From Castor canadensis (Eukaryota; Chordata; Mammalia; Rodentia; Castoridae), in contig NC_133399.1 in the NCBI RefSeq assembly GCF_047511655.1, forward strand, positions 1,243,333-1,307,332: 64,000 nt of DNA. The letters are read 5' to 3'. Under the pieces are notes generated by a model. It saw nothing but the letters and a program-made list of their open reading frames with translations. It was not told the origin of the DNA and did no database searches. Below, in pieces: positions 40,171-49,842 of this stretch (position 1 is the stretch's first letter; every line of letters starts with the position of its first letter). Both the position numbers and the translations under genes were made by a program.

Positions 40171-40184
40171 CCACCAGGGGGCAC
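40171..40184 (+). promoter_or_regulatory. CTCF-like motif
   Basis: CCACCAGGGGGCAC, a full match to the CTCF core consensus CCASYAGRKGGCRS, between MAU2 and GATAD2A and immediately next to the inverted duplicate copy 1. Copy 2 lacks it. Confidence 0.55.
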
Positions 40185-40501
40185 GGCAGGCCTGGGAGCA
40201 GCCAGGCAGCCCTGGCAGGGTCCCCCCCCAGGTAGGTCCAGTGGGAGTCCCCAACCTGCACAGGAAGGCTGGCCTGAGCATCTGAGCAGAGAGGTGACTC
40301 CCTGCGTCCTCGTTTCCCTGTGTGACAGCAAATCTGTACAAAGCCCCGGGGGTCAGGGCTACACCATTCCCGCAGCTACTCCCCAGGCATCTGTGAGGCT
40401 CCTACGGTGCTCTGGGCGCCAGGACACATCAGGCAAAGTCCCTTGGAGAGTGGACATGTGGACATTCAACTCCCACCCGTAGGAGGAGCTGGCACACAGT
40501 A

Positions 40502-40595
40502 GGTCAGGATAGCCGGGATCCCAGCATTTGGCAGGCTCGTGAGTTCAAGATCATCCTGGCTATGTAGTGGGACCCTGTCTCTAAAACAAAAGGGC
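40502..40595 (+). repeat. B1 fragment
   Basis: AGGATAGCCGGGATCCCAGC, GAGTTCAAGATCATCCTGGC, then CTCTAAAACAAAAGG. Confidence 0.7.
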
Positions 40596-40599
40596 CAGC

Positions 40600-41510
40600 T
40601 TGTGTAAAGAAAAAGCCCCAGTGGCCGGTCCTCTCCTGTCGGGCTGCTAAAGGGAGGACATCCAGGGCTGGCAGAACACCTGAGGTCCCCTGACTGGTGA
40701 GGGATTGAATGCCCTCGTCCCCTCAGGCCACTGTCCTTTGGGATCTTCCCCCCACCCCCCCCCACACACCAGGGTCCACATTTCCAGATGGTCAGGTGGG
40801 GTGTCCAGGGCTGCACATGTGACATGCATAGCGGTCAGCGGGTGACAGAGCCACCATTGGTCCCTGCCTCCCTTGAACACTATGTATTCCAGCAGAAGGT
40901 GCTCGGGGTCCGGCACCCTGGACACTGCATGGTTGTGACTGTCCCTGACTTAGGAAACCAGCCTTGAAGTTAGGTCACCAATTCAAGTGTCCCTATTGTC
41001 CTGCCCGCTGGCCACCAGGCCACCTTCCCCAGGGAACAGGACTTCATCTTCCCAGGAAGTTCTTCCTGCTTCCAGAACATTTCAGAACATTCTCTGGCAC
41101 CGACAAAAGGAAGTCCCTTTTAGACCACACCCTGGTCCCTCATTCACAGAGCCTTTCTCCTCAGGCCCTAAGTGGCAAAGGGACCAGTTCAAGGGATTAT
41201 TTGTCATCTGTGGAGTCCTTTTCTTCTCATGGGATTGACATGTTTCACAATGGTCGCGTCCAGGTTTGGCCTGGCTATGGGGGGACGCCCACGTGGGATG
41301 TCAACAGAGTTTGGGGCCAAGGTGGACTTTGCATACAGACAGAACCCGTAATGGGATTTACGGCGTAAATCATCCCGTAAGATGATTTACATCATCTCCT
41401 TTTTAGCATCTTCCACATCACCCCCTAGTGATCTGAAAGATCACTTTGGTTTACACAGCCATTGGGAACCCCAAAGTGCTGAACACCCCCATCCCTACTC
41501 AGAAAAGGAT
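40600..41510. other. Unique intergenic segment
   Basis: About 900 bp without recognised repeats or exons. It has a C/CA-rich stretch at 40750-40770 and an imperfect palindrome of the type TACGGCGTAAATCATC..GATGATTTACA around 41358-41395. Confidence 0.5.
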
Positions 41511-41512
41511 AG

Positions 41513-41815
41513 CTGTTGGGTGCCAGTGACTCCCGTCTGTAATCCCAGCACTCAGGAAGCTGAGGCAGGAGGATGGCGAGTTCCAGGCCAGCCTGGGCCG
41601 CACAGAGAGGCCCCATTCCAAAACCAAAACAAAATGACATTTATTTCATTTATTTATTTACTTTTGCAGTACTGGGGCTTGAGCTCAGGGTTTTCACCTT
41701 GAGCCACTCCACCAGCCCTTTTTCTGTTAGGTATTCTTGAGATAGGGTCTTGTGAACTATTTGCCCAGGCTGGCTTTGAACCTCGGTCCTCCCGATCTCT
41801 GCCTCCTGAGTGGCT
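41513..41815. repeat. B1 (+) and B1-ID (-) SINEs
   Basis: 41513-41640: CCCGTCTGTAATCCCAGCAC, GCGAGTTCCAGGCCAGCC. 41662-41815: TTGCAGTACTGGGGCTTGAG, CACTCCACCAGCCC, ending at CCTCCTGAGTGGCTGAG. Confidence 0.82.
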
Positions 41816-41965
41816 GAGTCCCATTCTGATGACTGTCTAGACTTCCCCTCCCAAAGGTGTCACCTCTGAACACCAGTATCCCTGATTGGATACTGGGGGC
41901 TTTATAAGAGGGAGCAAGACCAGGACATATACCTCTCCCTATCTTGCTTTTGTTTGAAAGATCCA

Positions 41966-42180
41966 AGGGGGCAAGGCTCAGGCCTGTAATCCCAGCTACT
42001 CAGGAGGCAGAGATCAGGAGGATGGAGGTTCGAAGCCAGCCCGGGAAAATAGATCGCAAGATCCTGTCTGAAAAAAAAAGGGCTGGTTGCGTGGCTCAAG
42101 TGGTAGAGGACCTGCCTAGCAAGAGCGAGGCCCTGGGTTCAAACTCCAGTCGCCCCCACAAGAAAAAAAAAAAAAAAAGA
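41966..42180 (+). repeat. B1-ID composite SINE
   Basis: GGGGGCAAGGCTCAGGCC ... GGGCTGGTTGCGTGGCTCAA ... GAGGCCCTGGGTTCAAACTC, ending in an A run of 16. Confidence 0.85.
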
Positions 42181-42424
42181 AGAGGGTGGGGGAAGAGGTG
42201 AACAACCTGGCAGAATTTCCAGGTTGAATTTGGGCAGATTTAATAAGTGAGTGGGGTTCTACCTGACGCAGTAGAAGATACTTCCATAAGGAGGGAGCAT
42301 CCATTAGTCACTAAAGGTTGAAGAAAACGCACACTGTCCAAGCTGTTGGACAGCAAGCAATGAAAAGCTGTGAGCGTGGACCACAGGTGAGTCCCCGACC
42401 TCTTAGAGGAAGCAGAGGGGCAGG

Positions 42425-42835
42425 GCACAGGGTGGCTGTTTGCCCGGGCTGCCTTCGAACCACAATCCTCCTGATCTCGGCTTCCTGAGTAGCTAGGATT
42501 ACAGGCCTAGCCACTGGCATCTGGCTGAGAATTCCCTTGTGGTCAGAAATGCTTTCCTTCCTGGTTGGGGAAGTCACTGTATGACTCAGAAATTTTCTAT
42601 CCTGTAGGTTTGCTGGTATGGATAATAGTTTTGTTGTTTTTTTTATTCATATGTGCATACGTGTGGGTCATTTCTCCCCCCTTCCCCCATGGATAACGGT
42701 TGATAATTTTTTTTTTTCATTTTTGAGATAAAGTTTCTCTATGTAGTCCACCCAAGTTAGACTGGAACTCTTGATCTTCCTGCCTCAGCCTCCAGACTTC
42801 TGGGATTACAGGTGTGTGCCACCAAACCTGGTTTA
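42425..42835 (-). repeat. B1-half SINE, L1-like end, and B1
   Basis: 42425-42530: GTTTGCCCGGGCTGCCTTCG ... TTACAGGCCTAGCCACTGGC. 42628-42695: TTATTCATATGTGCATACGT, similar to 49475-49520, likely an L1 3' end. 42705-42835: minus-strand B1 (GATAAAGTTTCTCTATGTAG). Confidence 0.65.
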
Positions 42836-42904
42836 CGTAATACTTTTTATTGGTGATAAAGTTTTATGGTTAATCTGACTCAATTATGTCAATCAAAGTC
42901 AGGT

Positions 42905-43258
42905 AAGAGTTGGGCGTTGCTTTTTGCTGGTTTGAAGCCAGCTGGAGGCAAACAGTTCATGAGACCCTATCTTGAAAAAACCCATCACAGGAAAGTGGCT
43001 CAAGGTGTTCAAACCCCAGTAAACAAAACAAAACTAAGATTTTTCTACCAGTTTTTTTTTTTTTCTTTTTTTGATGGGAGTGGGGATTTCTCCTTTGCAA
43101 ACAGGTGCTGTACACCTCCAGTCCATTTTGCTCTAGTTACTTTGGAGATCGGGGGATCTTGTGAACTGTTTGCTCAGGCTGGCCTCAACTCGAGATCCTC
43201 CCGATCTCAGCCTCCTAAGTAGCTAGGATTACAGGTGTGAGCCACTGGAGCCCAGTTT
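42905..43258. repeat. Truncated B1-ID (+) and B1-ID (-)
   Basis: 42905-43040: CAAACAGTTCATGAGACCC and TCAAACCCCAGTAAAC. 43051-43258: T runs, a deleted ID part (CTTTGCAAACAGGTGCTGTA), then TAGGATTACAGGTGTGAGCC. Confidence 0.75.
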
Positions 43259-43259
43259 C

Positions 43260-43980
43260 TACCAGGTTTTTGGCACAGAGATCTAAGAAAGCTTGAACGG
43301 CTCCTGAGCTCCACCTGGAGTTAGTTCCAGATTTTCCAGCCAACCAACATCAATAAAACTATCCTCTGCTCCCCACCCTGGTTCGTTCAGGTGCTACTTG
43401 ACTTTCTCTCTGGTTAAACACTGGGGTTACCGAGGCGACCCCCACCCCAGCTGGCTTGGAAATAACACACTGACTCCTTTCCCTGGAGCCCATTCCGGTG
43501 GTCCTGCCAAAGGATGCTGGTTTCGGAAGAACAGCAGTTCACCTCACGTGCTTAGCAAATCCAAACGCAGTCCAGAAATTTTGGGATGCAATGAAGAAGA
43601 CACTGTCACTCTTTAAGCTCTTTGCTGTCTCCCCTTCTTCCCATGGGTATGAACCCGCTACTGCTTCCTTGGTCCTCGGAGATCTGCAGGACCCACGGCC
43701 CCTCCCGAAGCCCTGCGTCCTCTGCCCCCTGTGGAGCGGCTGGCTCCAGTCCCATTTCCCTATTTGGATGTGAATGTCACTTAGCCAGTTTGCCCACATG
43801 ACTTCCCAGACCCAGGAAGGGACACGCCTTGGTGCAAAGATGCAATCTACCGCCAGGGAAAAAGAAAGCACATCCTTGGTACTGTCACGTGTCTCTCTTT
43901 TTGTTTTATTTTAATGTCAGAAGCAGTGGGGGGACAAACTCTGACAAATGTCCGTTTGCTTTGGATTCTTTAAGGATAAG
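43260..43980. other. Unique intergenic segment
   Basis: About 700 bp, not repetitive by eye. Short open frames exist on both strands but lack splice sites, homology or codon evidence. Confidence 0.5.
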
Positions 43981-43984
43981 ATTT

Positions 43985-44640
43985 TTCTAGCCAGCAGGGT
44001 ACCAGTGACTCACGCCAGACATCCTAGCAACTCAGGAGGCAGAGATCGGTTTGTCAGTCCGGGCAAATAGTTTGGAGACCCTCTCTCAAAAAAAAAAATC
44101 ACAAAAAAGGGCTGATGGAGTGGCTCAAGGTGTAGGCCCTGAGTTCACACCTCCTACCACAAAAATGAATAGGTAAATATAAAAGAAAATAAAAATGAGG
44201 GGGTGCATGACACACTGATCTCTGATCTCAGTTTGACTCAACAACTACAAAGAAGTGACCATTTTGTTCTGATTATTTTGGGGGGGTCTCACAAACTTTT
44301 TGCCTGGGCTGGGTCCAAACTGAATCCTCCCAATCTCAGCTCCCAACTAACTGGGATTATAGACGTGAGCCACCGGCCCCTGCCTCGGCCTGAAACTCTT
44401 TTTTTTTTTTTTTTTCCTGCCATACTTGGGCTTGAACTCAGGGTCTATACTTGAGCCACTCTACCAGCCCTTTTTGCATTAGGTATTTTTGAGATAAGGT
44501 CTCATGAACTGTTTGCCCAGGCTGGCTTTGAACCTCGATCCTCCTGATCTCTTGTCTCCTGAGTAGCTAGGATTACAGGGGTGAGCCACCAGCGCCTTCT
44601 TGACGGCTGGGCTTACAGGCATGTGTCATCGTGCCTGGCT
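43985..44640. repeat. SINE block
   Basis: 43985-44190 plus B1-ID (GATGGAGTGGCTCAAGGTG). 44262-44390 minus B1 (GGGGGTCTCACAAACTTTT). 44398-44640 minus B1-ID with T run of 18 and a duplicated B1 tail (TGACGGCTGGGCTTACAGGC). Confidence 0.78.
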
Positions 44641-45785
44641 CTGATTTCTTATCGGCCCCCTGTCTTGTGACCCCAGCTCTGGCAGCCACCAAAGTCCAGG
44701 TGTTTATTGTGAACTCTGACTGCCTCAAACACTCGCAGGACATGGTATGTGCTACAGCAGAGGTGACAACAGGTGTGTGTGTGGGGGGGAATGTGTTGTC
44801 ATCGTGTTGACTTACAATGGCTTCCTTCCTTAACCAAGGACTCTGTCACTTGAGGCCAGGTTCCCACAGGACTCCCTGACAAGCACCCCATAACTGTTTA
44901 CTCCCTGAGCTCACTCTTCAACTTTTCTTCCAGGAACTCCAGCCCACTGGTGACACCAACAGCCCTCACGTGGACACTTTCACACCCACTGTCTCAAGTA
45001 GTCACTTCCTCCTCTTACGGTCAGTCTCCCAGCATTTTCTTTGACTCTTTCCTCTGCCTCCTCTAACAGGCCATTTCCCCTTATCTTTTAATTCAGGTAT
45101 CTGTGCACCTTGCACCTGAATTATTACCCCAAATGGGGACAATCCAAGCTGCCGTCTTGCATTCTTTGGGGGGTGTGGGGGGGGGGTTCTCCTTGCTGCT
45201 TGTAAGTTCCCTCGACTCAGTGGACATTTTGTGGCCTGCTAAGGGCAAAGCTGGGTTCTTTGGAGAGGGAGGAGCCAGGCAAAGATTTTAGAGCCAACTG
45301 GGGGAAGGGGGAAGGCGGAGGTGCAGGCCTCTGACCCCTGCTAGGCCACAGAGCTGGGTGTGGTGCTCCCTGTGACCCCTGCTGAGGCAGGAGGGTCAGG
45401 AAGACCCTCCCCACACACACACTTGCAGCAGAGTGCTAACACTGTTCAGCGTTTGGGGTGACTGTTAGTTTTACCTTTCAGGAAGGTAGGGCCCTCCCTA
45501 GCAGAGAAGGGAATTATGGAGAGAAAGAGGCCACCAAGGTCCAGAATCAGGAAGAGACGCAGGTTTGTCACTTGGGAGAGTGGAGGGCTGTACACACACA
45601 CGCACAACCCTCCCCCGAAACCAAAACCCAAACCCAGTAACAACAGAAAATAGAACAAAAATAACAGACTGGGGGGAAGGGCTGAGTTGGTGGCTTTTCC
45701 AAAAAAGGTGCAAGTCCCCCACGGTGTTTAAGGAGCCGGGAAACAGATGGTTCCAGGTCTCCAGGAAGGGGAAAAAGTGAGGGGA
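44641..45785. other. Unique intergenic segment before the minisatellite
   Basis: About 1.1 kb with no clear SINE apart from possible ID traces near 45350-45420. A G run of eight to nine at 45178-45187. No gene evidence. Confidence 0.45.
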
Positions 45786-45789
45786 CAAC

Positions 45790-46393
45790 AGTGAGGGGGA
45801 CACAAGTCTCCCACAATCTTCTGGGGACAGGAGAGGCGCTTGAGCCCCACATTCTCCCTCTGGGAGGCAGAGGATTCCTCACGCTCCTCGGGGTGCCAGT
45901 GAGCCCTGAATTCCCCAAGGTCTCCTTAGTCAGGGGGCCAGGGACTCTGAGCCCCGTAACTCCTCAGAAACAGGAGCTGGGGTCCCAAATCTACACTCAC
46001 GCTCGTTCTGGCAGTTCTGTTTAGAAAAGCAGAGCAAGAACCCCGAAACTCTCCTAGAAGAATCAGCTGGGGCAAGATGGGTCTCCTAAGAACTGGGCCA
46101 GGGGAGAGAACCCCAAAGATTCCCCACAGAATGGGGGGCCAGGGGAGAGAACCCTAAAGATTCCCCTTAGAACGGGAGGAAAGGGGAAGAGAACCCCAAA
46201 TATTCTGAGTGAAGGGAGAACCCCAAACATTTTACTCAGAACGGGGTCAGAGGCAAGGACCCCAAAGACTCTCCTCAGCCCTGGGAACCAGGGGAGAGAA
46301 CCCCAAATAATCCTCATAACGGGGAGGGGGGACCGGGAGAACCCCAAAGATTCTCCTCAGAACGGGGACCAGAGGGAGAACCTCAACTATTCT
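45790..46393. repeat. Degenerate flank of the minisatellite
   Basis: Irregular units of roughly 35-50 bp sharing AGAACCCCAAA, TTCTCCTCAGAAC and a G-rich stretch. Clearly related to, but much more diverged than, the array on the right. Confidence 0.8.
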
Positions 46394-47525
46394 TGTCAGA
46401 ACGGTACCCCGAGATTTTCCTCAGGACAGGAGCCAGGGGGAGAACCCCAAAGATTCTCCTCAGAACAGGGGGGACAGGGAGAGAACCCCAAAATCCTCCT
46501 TAGACCAGGAAGCCAGAGGGAGAACCCCGAGATTTTCCTCAGGACAGGAGCCACGGGGAGAACCCCAAAGATTCTCCTCAGAACGGGGGGACAGGGAGAG
46601 AACCCCAAAATCCTCCTTAGACCAGGAAGCCAGAGGGAGAACCCCGAGATTTTCCTCAGGACAGGAGCCACGGGGAGAACCCCAAAGATTCTCCTCAGAA
46701 CAGGGGGACAGGGAGAGAACCCCAAAAATCCTCCTTAGACCAGGAAGCCAGAGGGAGAACCCCGAGATTTTCCTCAGGACAGGAGCCACGGGGAGAACCC
46801 CAAAGATTCTCCTCAGAACGGGGGGGACAGGGAGAGAACCCCAAAATCCTCCTTAGACCAGGAAGCCAGAGGGAGAACCCCGAGATTTTCCTCAGGACAG
46901 GAGCCAGGGGGAGAACCCCAAAGATTCTCCTCAGAACGGGGGGGACAGGGAGAGAACCCCAAAATCCTCCTTAGACCAGGAAGCCAGAGGGAGAACCCCG
47001 AGATTTTCCTCAGGACAGGAGCCAGGGGGAGAACCCCAAAGATTCTCCTCAGAACAGGGGGACAGGGAGAGAACCCCAAAATCCTCCTTAGACCAGGAAG
47101 CCAGAGGGAGAACCCCGAGATTTTCCTCAGGACAGGAGCCAGGGGGAGAACCCCAAAGATTCTCCTCAGAACGGGGGGGACAGGGAGAGAACCCCAAAAT
47201 CCTCCTTAGACCAGGAAGCCAGAGGGAGAACCCCGAGATTTTCCTCAGGACAGGAGCCAGGGGGAGAACCCCAAAGATTCTCCTCAGAACAGGGGGACAG
47301 GGAGAGAACCCCAAAATCCTCCTTAGACCAGGAAGCCAGAGGGAGAACCCCGAGATTTTCCTCAGGACAGGAGCCACGGGGAGAACCCCAAAGATTCTCC
47401 TCAGAACAGGGGGACAGGGAGAGAACCCCAAAATCCTCCTTAGACCAGGAAGCCAGAGGGAGAACCCCGAGATTTTCCTCAGGACAGGAGCCAGGGGGAG
47501 AACCCCAAAGATTCTCCTCAGAACG
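46394..47525. repeat. Minisatellite with 117/118-bp higher-order unit (3 x 39 bp)
   Basis: The phrase AAAGATTCTCCTCAGAAC recurs with its ATTCTCC at 46453, 46571, 46688, 46806, 46924, 47042, 47159, 47277, 47394 and 47511, a spacing of 117 or 118 bp. Each higher-order unit holds three related 39-bp monomers (AAGATTCTCCTCAGAAC, AAAATCCTCCTTAGACC and CGAGATTTTCCTCAGGAC types). Units differ mainly in G-run length and AGCCACGG versus AGCCAGGG. Confidence 0.95.
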
Positions 47526-47834
47526 CGCCCAGAGTTCTCCTCAGGAGGTCGGAGCCCCCGCTCCGCAGCGACGAGCCCGCGGGGAGCGGGGCGGCCGCCA
47601 CTCACCAGGCTCCCCAGAGGCGCCCCGCCCGGCCCCGCCGCCTCCGGTGCATGTGGGTGGGGCGCCCCTGCTGAGCACTGCGGGGAACCCCCTGCCCAGC
47701 CAGTTGCCGGCCGCGGGGCGGCCCAGCCGAACCTCCCTCCAGGGTCCGAGGTAGCCGGCTACGACTTGACGCGTCCTCCAGGCCCCACCCCTCGTGGCAT
47801 TCCCGCCCCGAAGCCTAAATCCCGCCCCCACGGG

Positions 47835-48160
47835 GGTTTGATTGGTCCTACAGTCCGCTCCACTCTCCCATTGGTATATGGTCTGTCAGTCATCTTGTCC
47901 CGCCTTCTCAGTCCCGCCCCAGCTCCCGGCGCGATCCTGAGGGCCAGCCGGCCCGCGCGCTCATTGGCCCGCAGAAGCTGTCTGTCGCGAGACTGGCCAC
48001 ACCCTCCGTGAGGAGCGGATTCGGGCCACCCCAGCCAGACCTCATTGGCCTGCGGCGCCGCCAGTCGGTGAGACGCGCCTCAACCCGGAAGTGTGAGAGG
48101 CGAAATCTGCCTAGCAACCGGGGAAGCCGGGCTGTGAAGCGGGCAATTTCAGTGTGAGAC
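47835..48160 (+). promoter_or_regulatory. GATAD2A: GATAD2A promoter, TATA-less
   Basis: Four inverted CCAAT boxes (ATTGG at 47841, 47870, 47963, 48044), an ETS site CCGGAAGTG at 48085-48093 and an RFX half-site-like GCCTAGCAACC at 48109-48119. Also a near TCTCGCGAGA element (TGTCGCGAGA) at 47983-47992. NF-Y plus ETS plus RFX motifs fit a constitutive promoter. Confidence 0.7.
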
Positions 48161-48286
48161 GGAGCGGCGAGACCGAGCGGCGCGACTCCCGAGTGCGGCG
48201 CGCAGCTCCTCCCGCCCGGGGTCAGCGCCCCGGCGCGCGCACGCGCATCCCCGCCGCCCGAGCGCGTCCCGCGCCGCTCGCGCGCA

Positions 48287-48325
48287 GTCGGTCGGTCGCT
48301 CGCTCGCTCGCTCGCTCGTCCGTCG
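48287..48325. repeat. (TCGC)n / (GTCG)n short tandem repeat in 5' UTR
   Basis: GTCGGTCGGTCGCTCGCTCG and continuing CTCG units, nine to ten tetranucleotides, inside the GATAD2A first exon. Confidence 0.9.
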
Positions 48326-48349
48326 TCCTGTCGCCGTCGACCGCCGCAC

Positions 48350-48364
48350 GGCGCCACCTGAAGG
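48350..48364 (-). promoter_or_regulatory. Possible CTCF motif in GATAD2A exon 1
   Basis: Minus strand CCTTCAGGTGGCGCC. The AGGTGGCGC core is intact but two of the leading bases differ from consensus. Confidence 0.35.
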
Positions 48365-49329
48365 AGCCGTCCCGGGGCCCAGCCGCCCGCAGCCGGGGCG
48401 CCGCGCAACTTCGGTGAGTGCGGGTTGGGGGGGGGGGCGGGAGGGGGGAGCTCGTGGGGGTCCCGGGCTTCCGGTGGCCGGGGCTGCCCCCCCCGGGGCT
48501 TCCGCTTCTGCGAGGGGACCCCGCGTCTGCGACCCTCGCCTTTCTGGGTCCCCCCCTCTCCCGCTTCTTGGGGGACCCTTTGCGTCTCGTGAGCTCTTGT
48601 CCCACTTTTCCCACGGGTCCCCCCGCTCCCCACTTCTTGGAGCGACTTCCAAGTTTCCCCAACTCCTCCGAAGCGCCCTTCCCCCACCCCACTTTCCCCG
48701 TGTCCCCAATCTGATGCGACCCCTACCTTAATGAGGGACCCCCCCCAAACTGAGCTCTAAAAAAATCTTCTTTCTTGGGAGTCTCTTAGCTAGTCGAGGG
48801 GTGCTGCCATTTTCAGGGAGGGGGGTCCCTGCCTTCCGCCTAGGGTCCCCCTTTGTTGTTGGAGATGTTCCTCTCTTCCAGGCGTACCCCCACTTTTAGC
48901 AAGGGATCCTTTTTCCTGATGGGAGACAAAACATCCCTTCACTTCTTTGGGGGCTCCTCCTGTGTTTTGAGGGGTTCACTACCCCCTTTGTTTTTTTTTT
49001 TGAGAATTCCCTCGTGATTCCCTAAGGGACAAACTCTTCAATTTGTTTTTGGGGGTCCCCTACTCCAGGGTTCTCCTGTTTCTATTTGTGACACTCATTT
49101 CTCGCTATGGTGGAGGGAGAGACCGGGGGTGCCCCCCCTCCCCTTTAAAGTTCTTGCCAGACTTTGCAGGGGGGTGGGGGGTGTCTCTGGGCTTTGAGCT
49201 CAGTTTTCAGGGACCTGGAAGATTTTATAGTTGTGGAGGCAACTATAGAGGCAACAAAAGCCCTCTTTTATTTTAAATTTAATTTTTAAAATTTAAATTA
49301 AGTAACTAGTTAACTTATTTTTATTTATT

Positions 49330-49710
49330 TATTTTTGCAGTGCTGGGGTTTGAACTCAGGGCCTTACACTTGCCACTTGATCCACTCCACCAGCCCTGTT
49401 TTGTGTTGGGTTTTTGTTTTGGTTTTTTTTGCTTGTTTTATCGTTTTTTTTTAATTATTATTATTGTTTTATTATTCATATGTGCATACAAGGCTTGGGT
49501 CATTTCTCCCCCCTGCCTCCACCCCCTCCCTGACCACCCCCTCCGCCCCCTCCCTCTCCCCCCTACCCCCTCAATACCTGGCATTTTGGGTTTTTGTGAT
49601 AGGGTCTTGTGAACTATTTGCCTGGGCTGGCTTCGAACCGTGATCCTCCTGATCTCTGCCTCTTGAGTAGCTAGGATGACAGGTGTAAGTCATGGGCACC
49701 TGGCTACTAC
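49330..49710 (-). repeat. B1-ID SINE split by an L1-like 3' end
   Basis: Host: TTGCAGTGCTGGGGTTTGAA ... CACTCCACCAGCCCTGTTTT, resumes with TTTTTGTGATAGGGTCTTGTG. In between, 49440-49580 holds TATTCATATGTGCATACAAG and a C-rich run, shared with 42.64 kb. Confidence 0.75.
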
Positions 49711-49727
49711 TTAACTTACTAATTGAT

Positions 49728-49842
49728 TTATTTTTGAGACAGGGTCACCCTGTGCAACCCAGGCTGGCCTGGAACTCACGATCCTCTTTTCTCAGCTTTC
49801 CCAGTGCTGGGATTACAGACATATGCCACCACACCTGGCCTA
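49728..49842 (-). repeat. B1 SINE
   Basis: TTTTGAGACAGGGTCACCC, CCCAGGCTGGCCTGGAACTC, GGATTACAGACATATGCC. Confidence 0.85.

Larger units (their letters stand above)
48130..48413 (+). other. GATAD2A: GATAD2A exon 1, non-coding (5' UTR)
   Basis: GATAD2A (p66-alpha) is a GATA-zinc-finger subunit of the NuRD complex that bridges MBD and CHD components. Assignment rests on position: next gene downstream of MAU2 on the same strand in mammals, in a CpG island, with a strong donor ACTTCG|GTGAGT at 48413/48414. No ATG-initiated coding matching the protein is present, consistent with a 5' UTR first exon. The 5' end is approximate. It contains a TCGC-type tetranucleotide run at 48287-48325. Confidence 0.7.
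47540..48720. other. GATAD2A: CpG island of GATAD2A
   Basis: CG-dense block that starts where the minisatellite ends and includes the promoter, the non-coding exon 1 and the start of intron 1. Confidence 0.85.

Noticed and set aside
46394-47525. CRISPR-like array
   Set aside because: Regular spacing, but the whole unit is repeated with no unique spacers, and the setting is a mammalian genome. It is a minisatellite.
46396-47605. Long repetitive open frames on the minus strand as a real repeat protein gene
   Set aside because: The frame lacks an ATG start (GTG only), arises from a 39-bp tandem repeat without stop words, and switches frame with G-run length. Kept only as a low-evidence finding.
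47908-48709. Long minus-strand open frames in the GATAD2A CpG island
   Set aside because: CG-rich DNA lacks stop codons. Composition (Arg/Gly/Pro/Ala) is typical of shadow frames and there is no known antisense protein.
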